In this document: positions 35,501-47,255 of the stretch, piece by piece | How positions within the stretch are numbered: the first letter of the stretch is position 1 | How the letters are laid out: each line of letters starts with the position of its first letter | Source: Glandiceps talaboti | Lineage: Eukaryota; Hemichordata; Enteropneusta; Spengelidae | Direction of reading: 5' to 3' | Length of the DNA stretch: 64,000 nt | Assembly: GCF_964340395.1 (NCBI RefSeq) | Contig: NC_135561.1 | Coordinates: 9,088,732-9,152,731 of the forward strand | Made by a program: the position numbers and the translations under genes | Notes under the pieces: model-generated | Told to the model about the DNA's origin: nothing | Database searches by the model: none | The model's input: the letters and a program-made list of their open reading frames with translations, nothing else

Positions 35501-36810
35501 CATGAGAGTTATTTGCATAATCCATGTTTTTGGTCAGTTGAAAGCCCCACCTTGATGAGGAGCACATGGTCAGCCCCCCCCCCCCCCCCCCAGTACATAC
35601 AGGGTGTTATAAGGCAGTGGATGCTTTTGGGTAGGGGTGACCAGGATACAGTCCATTGACAAAAATGTGGACCTTTTGTGACCACAAGATCTACGTACAA
35701 CTAACTATGCACATGGATTAAGTTGTTTGTGATAATTCTGACCTGACCTAAATTCCAGAACTGCCTGGAGGGATGCCATAAAGAACTCGCAGTGAATATT
35801 AGCTCAAATGAATTATATCAAACATTCATCCCCGTCTGTTGAAACTAGGGCAGGCAAGCATTCCGATGTTGGAGTGGCACGGCATCGGACAATCCAAAAG
35901 GACAGCGCCCCCATGAAGATTATGGAACAATTACGTTGTTTATGCTCAGCCCAGTAAATGAAGGTTTTATGTAACTCAAAATGTGACACTTGGTGGCGAT
36001 ATTTCAAATCTTCATTCATGATCATGACATAAACGGGCATGCTGCATGCTGCATACAAAACTTGTGAAGTTTGAATAATAAATATCCCAGTAATAGAACT
36101 CTCGCTTGTTTGATGTTTACAGAACTATGTCAGGGAATATATAGATTATTTTTTTGTCTGTTGCACTGTAGCTTACTTTTGACATAGCCTTCTTCCTTAC
36201 AAAATAATGGATTGTTATTACTACAATATAGTGTTTTGACCCTGCACACCAAAATTGATTTATACCTCCATGATTGAATTTACCACGCTGTAAGGAGAGT
36301 GTTGTTCAGTTTGACTCTACCGAACAACTCAGGTTTTCCATTGGTACGCTGATTTCCTCCTGCATTAACACTGAACCCATGAGGGATGCCCCTCACTGGG
36401 CCTCTTGGGAGATGTGTTTTTATACTTAAAGAGCTATACAGTTTAACGACAAAAGCAGTTTTATAAGTGCCATCATGACAAAAGTGGTTCTATAAGTCCC
36501 GTCATGACAAAAGCGATTTTAAAAGTCGTCATGACAAAAGCGGTTCTATATGTCCCGCCATGACAAAAGCGGTTTATAAGTCCCGTCGTGTCAAAAACGG
36601 TTTTAAAAGTCCCATCATGTCGTGTAGATCAAGATCTCATGCATGGAGTAGAGTATATAAATTATCAAGCAAAATCTATCAGTGACAACTTAATCACCAC
36701 ATATCATCACACTGCACAGCACACTTGTTGTTTAGTAATACATTAATATGTTATAACAATTTTGTCGTCGTGGTGACCACAACCATCTTCATCACCCCGA
36801 AATAAAGCTA
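32565..36810 (+). other. Probable long Tribbles 3' UTR and flank
   Basis: No coding exon in 4.2 kb. An AATAAA at 36803 is a plausible late polyadenylation signal; other AATAAA words lie nearer, for example at about 34648 and 36077. Long 3' UTRs are usual for TRIB genes. (GTAT)n runs lie at 34884-34922 and 35078-35120, a C tract at 35574-35591, and a minisatellite at 36448-36620. Confidence 0.4.
36448..36620. repeat. About 30-bp minisatellite
   Basis: Degenerate units of the type CATGACAAAAGCGGTTCTAT followed by AAGTCCCGT repeat about six times. The position is between the convergent Tribbles and DUF3504 copy 1 genes. Confidence 0.75.
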
Positions 36811-36837
36811 GATCTTGGTATCTCAATCACAAATGGG

Positions 36838-39224
36838 TTTATTACAGAACGATTCTATATTTTTAATCAAGTAATTCTTTTTATTCAAATATCACATTAA
36901 CATGAACAACAATACACAAACACTTGAACTGTGATATATTTTCAAACAACACATGAACGCATCACTTGGTGTAGGCAATTTGCTATTTCTAACGGGAAAA
37001 AATCTTTATATATAACATTTTTACTAAATAGATAACTTTATTCTAAAACTGTAAAATTAAACTAATCTTTTAAGATGGTTGCATGCATACATACAAAATC
37101 TTTACTAATACTTGGTTTCCTTTATAAGATATTTACAGCCAGTAAAAATAAACTTTTGGATAAGTTGTTACCACTGAAAAGTCCTTATTGTTTGCCATTG
37201 GTGTGAACAATAAAATGTTATGATTATCAACATCCTGAGGCCACATAAAAAAATAATTGTGGTTCCATATACAACTGACCAGAATCATTCCTTCCCTAAA
37301 ATATTTAATAAGAAATCAAAAACGAAAGAACACAAAAATAGAAATGTCACATCCCTAAAAAAAAAAAATAAATAAATAAAAAAAATAAAAATTATTGAGA
37401 TTACCTATTTTTGAAACAGTTGTCATCACAACCGATACATTTTATTTATGTGGCTAGATCATAATAATAGGATACCAGGTGAACTGTACACCATAATGGC
37501 TTGTCAACGAGATCTCCTTACTATAGAGCAAGAAAGATTCTTCATTTAACCCTTTCAGGACTAGAAACTTTCCCGCCAAAATTTTTGAACAAAAATTCTT
37601 GTTTCTCTGTAATTTTTGGAAAAAGATCAACTTTATTTTAGATCAGAATTCAAGAAATATTACTTCCCAATGAAGTAATATTCTTAAATTTTAGAAAATG
37701 TTCTTACAATCAAGTTTCTATTTATTCCAATGTCGTCTCTAGGAATGAAAGGGTTTTAACGTTAGCTAGATTGTTGCTCGTATTCATCAAATTTTCATTC
37801 ACTGATGTATATTTTGAGTACACTTATGTACATTAACCACAGTCGTACATTTTCCGGCACTAGATTTATTTTAGCTGAATACAAACGAAAGCTTTTTCCA
37901 TGAAAATACGTCACACGAACATACTTAATGAGTTGTCAAGTTTTTATATTCAGCTGTTGTGAAAAATGTCAACAACAGTTGTACATAATAAGGTGGGCAG
38001 GGCAGACTAGATGAGTTATTTACAAGAAGTGTTTACTTTCTCCTTGCACTGGCTGCTATAATTAAAGTGCACCTGACAGGGTTTAAATTACCATATTTTC
38101 ATTTACAAAAATAAATACAACTACAGTACTTCTTTTTCTTTCTATTAAACATGTCTCCCTGTGTTATGAGTTGCTGCCGAATATTTACGACATGGCAAGA
38201 AATATGACATTTTACTTTTTATCACCACTACATTATTACTGAGAAAAGAGGTACCCTGGTACCATAATTTAGCCTAGCGATGGTACACACCATTACCCGG
38301 TATCAGTCAGTATCAGTTTACTCGACGACTCCAACAAAAAATGTTCCATTATATATCGTCACTATACTTATTCTTATTTAAGACCTGCATGGATTACGAT
38401 TTTCAAATTACATGGAAGTATAGCTACGAAATATGCGGAGCAACATTTTTCAGTTTCCGCATCCACAGTTTATTGCGATTTTATTTCACTTTTCTTGAAT
38501 ACGTAAAAAAAAGTTGAGGTTTCGGTAATGAAAATCTAGGTGGGGTAGGGTAACCGAAACCAAAATTTTTGTTGTTTAGCCCTTAGTAGTCTAATCAGTG
38601 CATTTTTGAAGCATATTATAAGGTTTACTTACCATACGGTAATTGGCATTATATGCATTGTTATGACAACCATCAAAGAATATAATCTCGTACTATCACT
38701 GTAGCAGACAAAAATACAACAGCTGTGGTATCAAATTATATTTGTATCATTAGGCTTTTTATCAAAGACCACGGCTTCTATACTTATATCATCAGATTTT
38801 GTGATTTTAATTCTGGCTGTTGAAGTGGGTGTGACTGTAACGCCTTTGATATAAGCACAGAATAAACTATCCGTTACCTTCTTTGATTGGTCCATAAACA
38901 TGTATCACTGTACCTTTAGCCAATCAGGTTACATTTTACAAAAGCTGTAATGCCTCTGATATAAGCACAGAATAATCTATCTGTTACCTTCTTTGATTGG
39001 TCCATAAACATGTATCACTGTACCTTTAGCCAATCAGGTTACATTTTACAAAAGCTGTAATGCCTCTGATGTAAGCACAGAATAAACTATCTGTTATCTT
39101 CTTTGATTGGTCCATAAACATGCATCACTGTACCTTTAGCCAATCAGGTTACATTTTACAAAAACTTTAACCATGATTTGCAGTAATCCCCTTTGCGGTA
39201 ATAATGTCCCGTCTTTGCATATAT
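36838..39224 (-). other. Probable 3' UTR of DUF3504 gene copy 1
   Basis: Downstream (minus sense) of the stop at 39225. Minus-strand AATAAA words lie at about 36881 and 36839. A SINE-like copy occurs at about 38450-38572 and a three-copy repeat at 38839-39168. No other gene seen. The end point is a guess. Confidence 0.35.
38839..39168 (-). repeat. Three tandem 109-bp units with an internal hairpin
   Basis: Units begin at about 38839, 38948 and 39058 and differ at only a few bases. Each holds TTTGATTGG and, 30-odd bases later, CCAATCAGG, which can pair. The array starts 57 bp beyond the stop codon of the minus-strand gene, so it is probably transcribed as part of its 3' UTR. Confidence 0.85.
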
Positions 39225-42200
39225 CTACTGATGACTGCTAAATATATGTCCATTAAACTCAACAGTATTATTAAAATATTTATTACAAACGCTGCATTGA
39301 AATGGTCCTTCACTACCATGTAATGTTCTATGCATTGCAAACACCATGGCACTATCAAAATTTATCCCGCAGGCATTACATCTATTTGTAGCCTTAGGAT
39401 TGTGTTTATTGACTGGGTCATGACCTCCTTGATCTGTGTTTTGATTGGTTGCATCATCTTTAATAGCCACTGACACCTGTACGGCTTTGTCCTGTTGTGG
39501 TACTTTGTCCGTCTGGCATTCTCTCTCAGTATGTTTTCTCTTACTGGTCGCATTGTCTGTTTGCAACAGTCTGATTGCATTGTCATCTGGACTCACTACC
39601 CAGTTATAAACCCCTGGTTTTGCAACACCTGGACTGGTCATATACTGGCCTTGTGGAGAATCTAACACAATAGGGCTATTTATGCTAGTGTTAAAAGACT
39701 TTGGACTACTTAAGCTAGAGCTGACAGACTTAGGACTTGCTAGACTAGTGCTGACAGACTTTGGACTACCTAGACTGGTGCTGACAGACTTTGGATCACT
39801 TAGGTTAGTGTTTATATTTCTATTTATCATGACAGCTTGTATCTGTTCTTGGTGGACATGAACTTGGGAAACTGTCTGTTGCTGTTGGCTTTTTGGTGGT
39901 AGGTTTACATTTGGTGAAGTCCTATCTTGTTGAGTAGACTGTAATGCTTTGTGTCGTTGAATTGGAAATTGCATTCGGTTTGGCCAGACTTCACCACTAG
40001 CAGAAGACAGTGTGACTGGTTGTGGCATATGACTATGTGAAGGGCCAACACCACTGACATTGCCACGTCCTGGACCAGTACCAACTTGAACATGCATTTG
40101 TCTACCACTTTGTGATTGTCCAGTACCACTGGCATGACTATGTGGTGGTCCTGAACCACCTGCATTGCTATTTGCTGGCCCACTAATATGACTTTGCACA
40201 GGTCTAGTATGACTATGTACTGGTCCACCAGAATGACTATGTGTTGATCCACCAATGTGACTTTGTACTGGTCTACCAACATTGCTATGTCCTGTTACAC
40301 CAGAGTGACTATGGGCGGCTGGCCCACCAATATGACTATGTGGTGGTCCACTCATATGACTAAGTGCTGGTCCACCAGGATGACTTTGTACAAGTCCACT
40401 AATATGACTATGTGCTGACCGGGTACTACTTGCCAGCAATGCATCGGTTACAATGTCAGACCCTGGTTCAATTCGGGCTCTTTTCATTGGCAAAGGAACC
40501 ATTGCTGTTGGACTAAAAACCTGCTTTGGTAGAATATTTCTAAGCACGTCCATCATTAAGGATGTGTCTGAGGCTTCACCCTTCTTCATATCTGCTAAAG
40601 TTGTCTGAAGACTCTTGTTGGTGTACACTTGAGACAAGTCAGCGTCTTGAGACAGTGCTATCATAAAGTTACTAAGCTTACGTACACCCAGCAATAATGG
40701 TTGGTACCATACGTATAGTGAATCCATATCACCGTCTAGTTTGACAGGTCGTTGCCAAAACTGTGTACATGCTGGGTGAAGTCTACTGATGTACTTCTTG
40801 AAAGTTTGGACAGGACATTTTAGGCAACCTTCAACGAAACAAAGAAGATAAATGATAATAATAACAGTACATGTTGATAAAACACTTTCCAAAATGCATG
40901 TCATGATCATACTATTAATACTGTACAATTACTACCCCTAGCACAAATCTACAACACAGCCCTATACAACTTTCTCAACCACCAATTAATTCAGCCTTTG
41001 TAAGCGCATAGGTTTAAATCCTTAGAAAACAACCTCTGTCCTACCAGGTTCCCAGCTGGGTTGACTGGGGTACAATCATGTTCAAATTTTGCCCAAGCTG
41101 GGTTGACTGGGGTACAATCATGTTCAAATTTGGCCCAAGCTGGGTTGACTGGGGTACAATCATGTTCAAATTTTGCCCAAGCTGGGTTGACTGAGGCTTG
41201 AACCCACAACTTGCAAATTCCAAGCCTGTCACTCCAACAATTGATCATCATGACTAAAAGATATGACAGGAATATAAAAATGAATATCAAAAACCTAACA
41301 GCTGTAACTACAAGTAAACCACTTTACCAATACTAAACAAGTAGTTAAGTTGTTTTTAATACTTTTGTAGAAGTCCCATATGTTACCACTAAATCAAATA
41401 TTTTCTATTCGCATGCATACAACTCACTCAGTCATGCATGTTATACTATTAAATTACTCTGGGAGATCCAGTTGTTGTTCCTGCCGATGTATTAAACTCC
41501 AACCTGAGGTTACGTAAACACCAAAGGCTTAATCTTTCAGACTATGTATGCTTGCTTTATACTTTTCAGGTCTCCAGGAAAGTTTTCTGAATGAGACTGT
41601 GAGAATGCTTGAGTAGATGACTGGATGGGACTGACTAGATAACTGGATGGTCTCAACATGTATGGTTGTGCTTCATCATGTATACTTTAAATATCATTAT
41701 GAAAATATAAACAGTGTGCCCTCTAAGCCAATAAGACACTGACCTGTCACAATATTACATTAATTTGTTGTCAATCAAAATTTGAAATTCCCTAGCAGTA
41801 TTATCTCTTACTATATCGTGGTGATGCAAAAAACTTTGGTGCTACCCTATTTCTTACTATATCATGGTAACCCACCCAAATGTGATGTCTCCCTATTCCT
41901 TTACTATGTGACAGCTCACAAAACTTTGGTGTCCCCCTTTCCCTTACTCTACCTTGGTCACCTACCAAAATATAATGTCCCCCCTATCGCTCACTATGTT
42001 GTGACTCGCGAAACTTTGGTGTCTCCCTTATCTCTTACGATATCATATTCATCAAACACTGGTGTTCCTTCATCCGTTAGATTCTATTTGGCTGACCCAA
42101 AACAAGCAGAAACACCACTTTCATCATCATTTCCATTCATCCAAATCATTTGATATTATTCATTACAGGGTATATGACTGAGGGTAGACATGGAAATTAA

Positions 42201-42718
42201 TGTCATGTGGACTTCAAGTCTGCAGCTTTATGTTGGACCAATGTGCCGTCTAAGCCAATTTGCTGCACCACTGACACACAATATCGAGTGATGCACCAAA
42301 ATTCCTCTATTTCTATGGTGACTCACAATAAATGCCAGTTGTTTTTATCATTTTTTCTCACGACAACAAAATTTGGCTATCATTAGAGGGCACACTATGT
42401 ATATCCTACTGTACAATATCTTTCAAAAAAAATCATACAAGCTACTGCAGCTATCCTTTATCAATTACAGCAAAAGATAAATTGATTAAAGGAAATTGCT
42501 TTGTTCCAATAGTGAATACCTCTGTTGGCAAATATGCAATCTCTTTTATACAAAATTTACTTTATCTACCAATCAACATTATATCCATTAGACTTTCAAC
42601 AAAAAAAAATTTCACTACATCTTGAAGTATCTATTATCTTAGACAACCAACAACAGTTAATTTCAACAGTAAAAATAAATATCAGAGCCTTCCAAGATTT
42701 CGACGACTGACAACCATC

Positions 42719-42751
<33 letters not shown>

Positions 42752-43921
42752 TCAGAATGCAGCCAAGACCTCACAAATATTTAATTGCACGGTTGATTGA
42801 AGAAATCCCCTTTTTGTTGAAAATTCTACGCAGTGAATGAAATTATTCAAACTTAGACAACCAACTTTGTGTTTGCTGTCTGAGGTACATGTATCACTCA
42901 GCAACTAAGTTGTGGACATTTTATGTTTAATATTCAATTGCTTTCCTCAAACTGAATCAAGTTTATACAAATGTACAGGTATTTTATCATATAAATGTAA
43001 AAGGAGTTGGATGTGACTAGCGCAAGCTTTTTTTATAAAACCCTTTTGCCATACTGTTATAAATATATTAATACTATTCATTTGTATATGGGTAATAGAA
43101 TCATAAAAGACATTCATTATGTGTAACCATGGTAACATCTTACCTGCCATGGAAAAAAGAGTAGCTTTATTGATGTGCTCTGGTGAGCCGACTGGACCCC
43201 CTGCGATGCTGACATATTCTCGACCGTTAGTATCTTTGCCAAATTCCATCATGTCCTTCGTCATCGTACTGAGTTCATTACGGCCTGGATTTTGATGTGA
43301 AAATAACATCAAATCTACGAACACTTTGTTTTGAAGTCCGGTCGGAGTCCTATCATCCAGACAACTACTGCTGTATAATTTCCTGAGATCATTCACACTC
43401 ATAAACGGTATCTTTCTACCAGTACCTAGCCCAGACTCGATCAAAAACTGACATTTTTCATGAAACTTGGAGTTGGCGTATTCAAATCCGGGATCATGGA
43501 TAGTGTTAATGTTTTTAACACTTAGCATGTATCTCTGTATGCCAGCCCTCATGGCCTTCAAACTAGATAAACTGTACACTGTACCATCTTTACGTTTCAT
43601 ATTTGTGAAAAAGTCTCCCAAAAGACTGTTGAGGTCTCCTTGTGGAAGGTCTTCAAAATCAGTACTGCCAGTACGATCTTTATAATATTCTTTGAGGGTT
43701 TTGACAGCCATTTTAGTTACTTTAATAGTATTCTCACTCAAACTCTGTGGGTCAGAGTCTGCAGGCGACATCTCATCATTTTCAATAATCATTGTCTCTA
43801 TTATTACATCAGTATCCATGGCAACTGTCATAGCATCCATAGTTTCTGATTCCGTTTTAATGAGCGGTGAGGCCATATTGTTACTGGAGAGGCTATGCTC
43901 TGTTGATGGTCCGTCTGTCAT
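39225..43921 (-). CDS. Crypton-derived DUF3504 domain protein with two C-terminal C2H2 zinc fingers (copy 1, 793 aa)
   Basis: Two exons on the minus strand: 43144-43921 (exon 1) and 39225-40828 (exon 2), joined in phase 1 across a 2.3-kb GT-AG intron. Residues 61-340 match the DUF3504 domain of ZMYM2/3/4 and QRICH1: a helical core-binding part (KRKDGTVYSLSSLKAMRAGIQRY, 109-131 as read with gaps), LQNKVFVDLMLFS, then across the intron LFSMAG/GCLKCPVQTFKKYISRLHP and LSQVYTNKSLQTT. That family derives from Crypton tyrosine recombinases. Residues 375-378 (KRAR) look like a nuclear signal. The middle (about 388-520) is a His/Ser/Gly/Pro repeat region, followed by about four degenerate copies of SPKSVSTSL. 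The tail has GVYNWVVS (665-672), a QTDK block (near 696-701) and two classic C2H2 fingers (C743, C746, H759, H763; C771, C774, H787, H792). Probably a nuclear DNA- or protein-binding factor; function unknown. It is a paralogue of the gene at 51867-55195. Confidence 0.88.
41045..41250 (-). repeat. 42-bp tandem array ending in a tRNA-like SINE head
   Basis: GCTGGGTTGACTGGGGTACA starts at 41055, 41097 and 41139, with a truncated fourth at 41181, exactly 42 bp apart. The minus strand beside it reads GTTGTGGGTTCAAGCC, a B-box-like tRNA T-arm, so the array appears to be an expansion inside a tRNA-derived SINE. Confidence 0.65.
41710..42396. mobile_element. Element with short inverted ends and internal minisatellite
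   Basis: AGTGTGCCCTCTAA at the left and TTAGAGGGCACACT at the right are exact reverse complements about 690 bp apart. A second end-like copy (GTGCCGTCTAAGCCAATT) lies at 42242. Between them, 41800-42075 is a degenerate array of about 45-50 bp (AAACTTTGGTGTC motif). No transposase frame. Confidence 0.55.
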
Positions 43922-44246
43922 ATTACCAGCCTAATTACAACAGACTTCATATGGTTTGTGGTCTCCAAGTCATTCAACTTTCCATCAGTTATCTGAATAA
44001 AATGATAGAAAAGAGAGTTTCATATTTAAAAATGTGGCATGAGCTGAGTTTATGTTGCTTTTTTTTTCACTTGGTGGAATGAAAATGACGTAATCCTTGG
44101 TAGAAAAAAAAAAGACATATTATTTGGTGGAATGAAAATGACACATTCCTTGGTTAAACTATTGAAATATAATGTTAACATATTGATGAAATGTTAGTAA
44201 AAGTTTCAATGCCATTTTAGTAATAGTATGCAGGGGTGTAGAAAGG

Positions 44247-44626
44247 GCTGGTACAACTGCAGACATCAGACCATGGACGAACGGAACAGGGAAAGTAACA
44301 AATGAATCGGAACAATAACACTTGGCACAGCATGTTGGAACAGCAGAGACTTGTATTACACACACCATGGTTTGATAAGAACAGTTTTATGGCCTCTTTA
44401 TCATGTGTACATGAAATTCCACAGAAATGGGAATTTGTTTGTGACCGTGAACTGTTATGTAAAGTGGTCATAAAACTGTTCTTATCAAATGATGGAATGT
44501 AATACAAAAGTCTATATACTTCCAACATGCTGAGCCAAGTGTTATTAATTCAATTCAGTTGTTTACTTTCCCTGTTTGTAACAGGTTCTGGTTGTCCATG
44601 GTCTGATGTCAGCTGTTGTAGTTAGG
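44247..44626. mobile_element. Foldback element, about 380 bp
   Basis: Arms of about 160 bp pair imperfectly: GACATCAGACCATGGAC near the left end has its reverse complement near the right end, as do AACACTTGGC and TTTGATAAGAACAGTTTTAT. The loop is near 44435. No coding capacity. Confidence 0.7.
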
Positions 44627-44876
44627 AAAAACATCCACCTACCATGCGATGTTTTGCTGGATACTGTTTCAAGAATTTGTTTAAAAAAACTCTTTGTTTT
44701 AACCAGTACATTTCCATCATTGGGATTTACGAGTCTTGTTCCTACATATTACCACTTACCGTTCATATTTTACTGACTAATTTTCAAATTAGCTACAACC
44801 CTGACACATGTACACTACATCATGTCATCAATTATTTAACACATTTTTTGCCAGAATACCCAGTTCTAATTTTTCC

Positions 44877-44925
<49 letters not shown>

Positions 44926-45604
44926 GCAACAGCAGGTGATGATTAATGGCCTAGTTCCAGTCAGGATTAATATTTAAGTGTGGAAAACAGTTGTCTAGCA
45001 GAAATATAGCAAAAAGTTGGTCCAGAATAAAAGAATAATCCTATGTAATCCTTATGTCTCCACTGATAAGATAACACTGATGTGCAAACCTGGGATTGAA
45101 TTCCTGGCTTTCAAGTTCAAGTATGATTTGTAAGAACACACTGGATGCTAGAGGTACCAAAAGCAAAAATTTCCCCCAAAATTAGAAAAACATGAATTAA
45201 GTCAGCTTGTCTCAAAGCCAATTTACATGAGGAAATTCATTATGCAGAGCACTAAATAATTCATCACATACAATAATATGTAAATTGCTTTGTGTATGCA
45301 CATAATCATAAGACCGCATCACATCACCAGGTATGTCATAAACAATCCAACATGTTGAATCTTGTGCAATTTGTCACAAGTTGCTTCTCACGTTGCCCAA
45401 TGAATTGCCCCATGTACGAACACAGTAGTTGCTAGTCTTGTCATATATGCAAAGAATTGCTCACTGAATTACCTTGTCAGGCTTGTGTAATGTGGCCTTT
45501 TGAGTTCCTTACAACATCACTCAATTTACACCAGTAGTGCAAAAAAATAGACAGAATTTAATTACAAAAGCCTCTACTGAGTGTCAAGTACAGCATTACC
45601 GGTA

Positions 45605-45832
45605 CACTGCACCTAGCATAGACTGAGACATGGCTATATGACTCCATACACTGCACCTAGCATTGACTGAGACATGGCTATATGACTCCATACACTGCAC
45701 CTAGCATAGACTGAGACATGGCTATATGACTCCATACACTACACCTAGCATAGACTGAGACATGGCTATATGACTCCATACACTACACCTAGCATAGACT
45801 GAGACATGGCTATATGACTCCATACACTACAT
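45605..45832. repeat. 44-bp minisatellite, 5 copies
   Basis: Near-identical 44-bp units containing ACCTAGCATAGACTGAGACA and GGCTATATGACTCCATACAC. Confidence 0.9.
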
Positions 45833-46557
45833 ATGATATAGTCAAACCAGATAGCCTAGCCTTTTCGGCTGTACAGTGCAATTTTACCAGAGGCAACACT
45901 CTTGTAATGTCAATAAAAAAAACCTACAGTTTTTTTGGGTTTTTTGTCTATTACATTGTACTTACATAAACTAAACGATTCTTTTTACTGGTGTGCATAT
46001 ACATGTATTTTACATTATTACAGATGTACCAGAGATTACTTACACCGGCCAGTGTGTGTGCATACTAGTAGCATTTTCACTACAGTGAAATACTGAAAAC
46101 ATTATTGCATACCTGCATGCAAATGATATGCAAATGTGGGCACAGAAGCATGTGATCGCATTTTGCCATTTTTATGGAAATTTGGTGTTTCAGATAAACA
46201 TGTGTAATAATAACAGAACCCTGTGCTGCTTAAGTGCCAGTTTGGGTACTCAGGGATATTTGCACTTGTGATTGCAGTGTTTCCTGCTGTACTTTCACTT
46301 GCTAAGCTCATGAAAGTACTGCCGCACAGAAAACTGCAAGCACTCATGCAAACACCCTGAGTACACCACACTTGCACTCATACGTCATGGGGTTCTGTCA
46401 TATAACTATGTTATATGCATTGAACAAAATACTTGCAGACAGTGACCTCTGACAGCAGACAGTGACCTCTGACAGCATCAGTAAGTGGAATTTTCTGAAA
46501 AGAGATAACACTAAACTTCAACTGTATTGTATGATGTTATTATATTTGTATGGCTAC

Positions 46558-46950
46558 ATGTGTGTGTGTGTGTGTGTGTATGTGTGTATGCATGCGTGCA
46601 TGTATGTGTGTATGCATGCGTGCATGCATGCATGTATCATGTATGTATGTATGTATGTATGTATGTATGCATGTACGTATGTATGTATGTATGTATGTAT
46701 GTATGTATGTATGGATGTGTCTGTCTGTGTGAGTATGTATGTATGTATGTATGTATGTATGTATGTATGTATGTATGTGTGTATGTATGTATGTATGTAT
46801 GTATGGCTGTATGTATGTATGTATGTATGTATGTATGTATGTATGTATGTATGTATGTATGTATGTATGTATGTATGTATGCATGCATGCATGCATGCAT
46901 GCATGCATGTATGTATGTATGTATGTATGTATGTATGTATGTATGTATGC
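46558..46950. repeat. (TG)n/(TATG)n/(CATG)n compound microsatellite
   Basis: About 390 bp of TATG repeats with CATG and TGTG patches; it opens long low-complexity frames on both strands that are not genes. Confidence 0.95.
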
Positions 46951-46994
46951 TTTCCATACCATATGAAGTTCATGAAGTATTGTATAAAAGCTAG

Positions 46995-47255
46995 GGCTCG
47001 AAATTAGCAGTACCAGGATATGTAGACAACTAAACATTGTATCTAGACTACCAAATTAGTGGTAGTTCAGGGCACAGTTAACTAAACATTGTATCTAGAC
47101 TACCAAGTTAGCAGCAGTCCAGGGCACATAGACTATTATTTCGACTACCACATTTATAAGGCAAAGGTCTTTTAGACCAATTGAAATCAACAGAAACTGA
47201 AGCTGAAACAGTTCAGTTGGCTACCACAAACATAAAAGTAAAATTAAAGCCCTGA
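46995..47255. repeat. Dispersed repeat with copies at 58690-59010
   Basis: Shares AGACCAATTGAAATCAA, GAAGCTGAAACAGTTCA-like and GACTACCA words with two tandem copies at about 58690-58830 and 58870-59010. Includes an internal duplication (TAAACATTGTATCTAGACTA at about 47030 and 47081). Confidence 0.55.

Larger units (their letters stand above)
40829..43143 (-). other. Intron of DUF3504 gene copy 1
   Basis: 2.3-kb intron holding a SINE-like unit with a 42-bp tandem array (41045-41250), an inverted-terminus element (41710-42396) and a (CAT)n run (42717-42751). Confidence 0.8.

Noticed and set aside
40829-40928. Extension of DUF3504 copy 1 exon 2 upstream
   Set aside because: These residues come from reading through the acceptor; the conserved domain resumes exactly at 40828 in phase with exon 1.
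41782-42153. 123-codon plus-strand frame
   Set aside because: Lies in a degenerate minisatellite inside an intron and has no domain.
46462-47037. Open frames of 100-180 codons on both strands
   Set aside because: TATG/CATG microsatellite translation.
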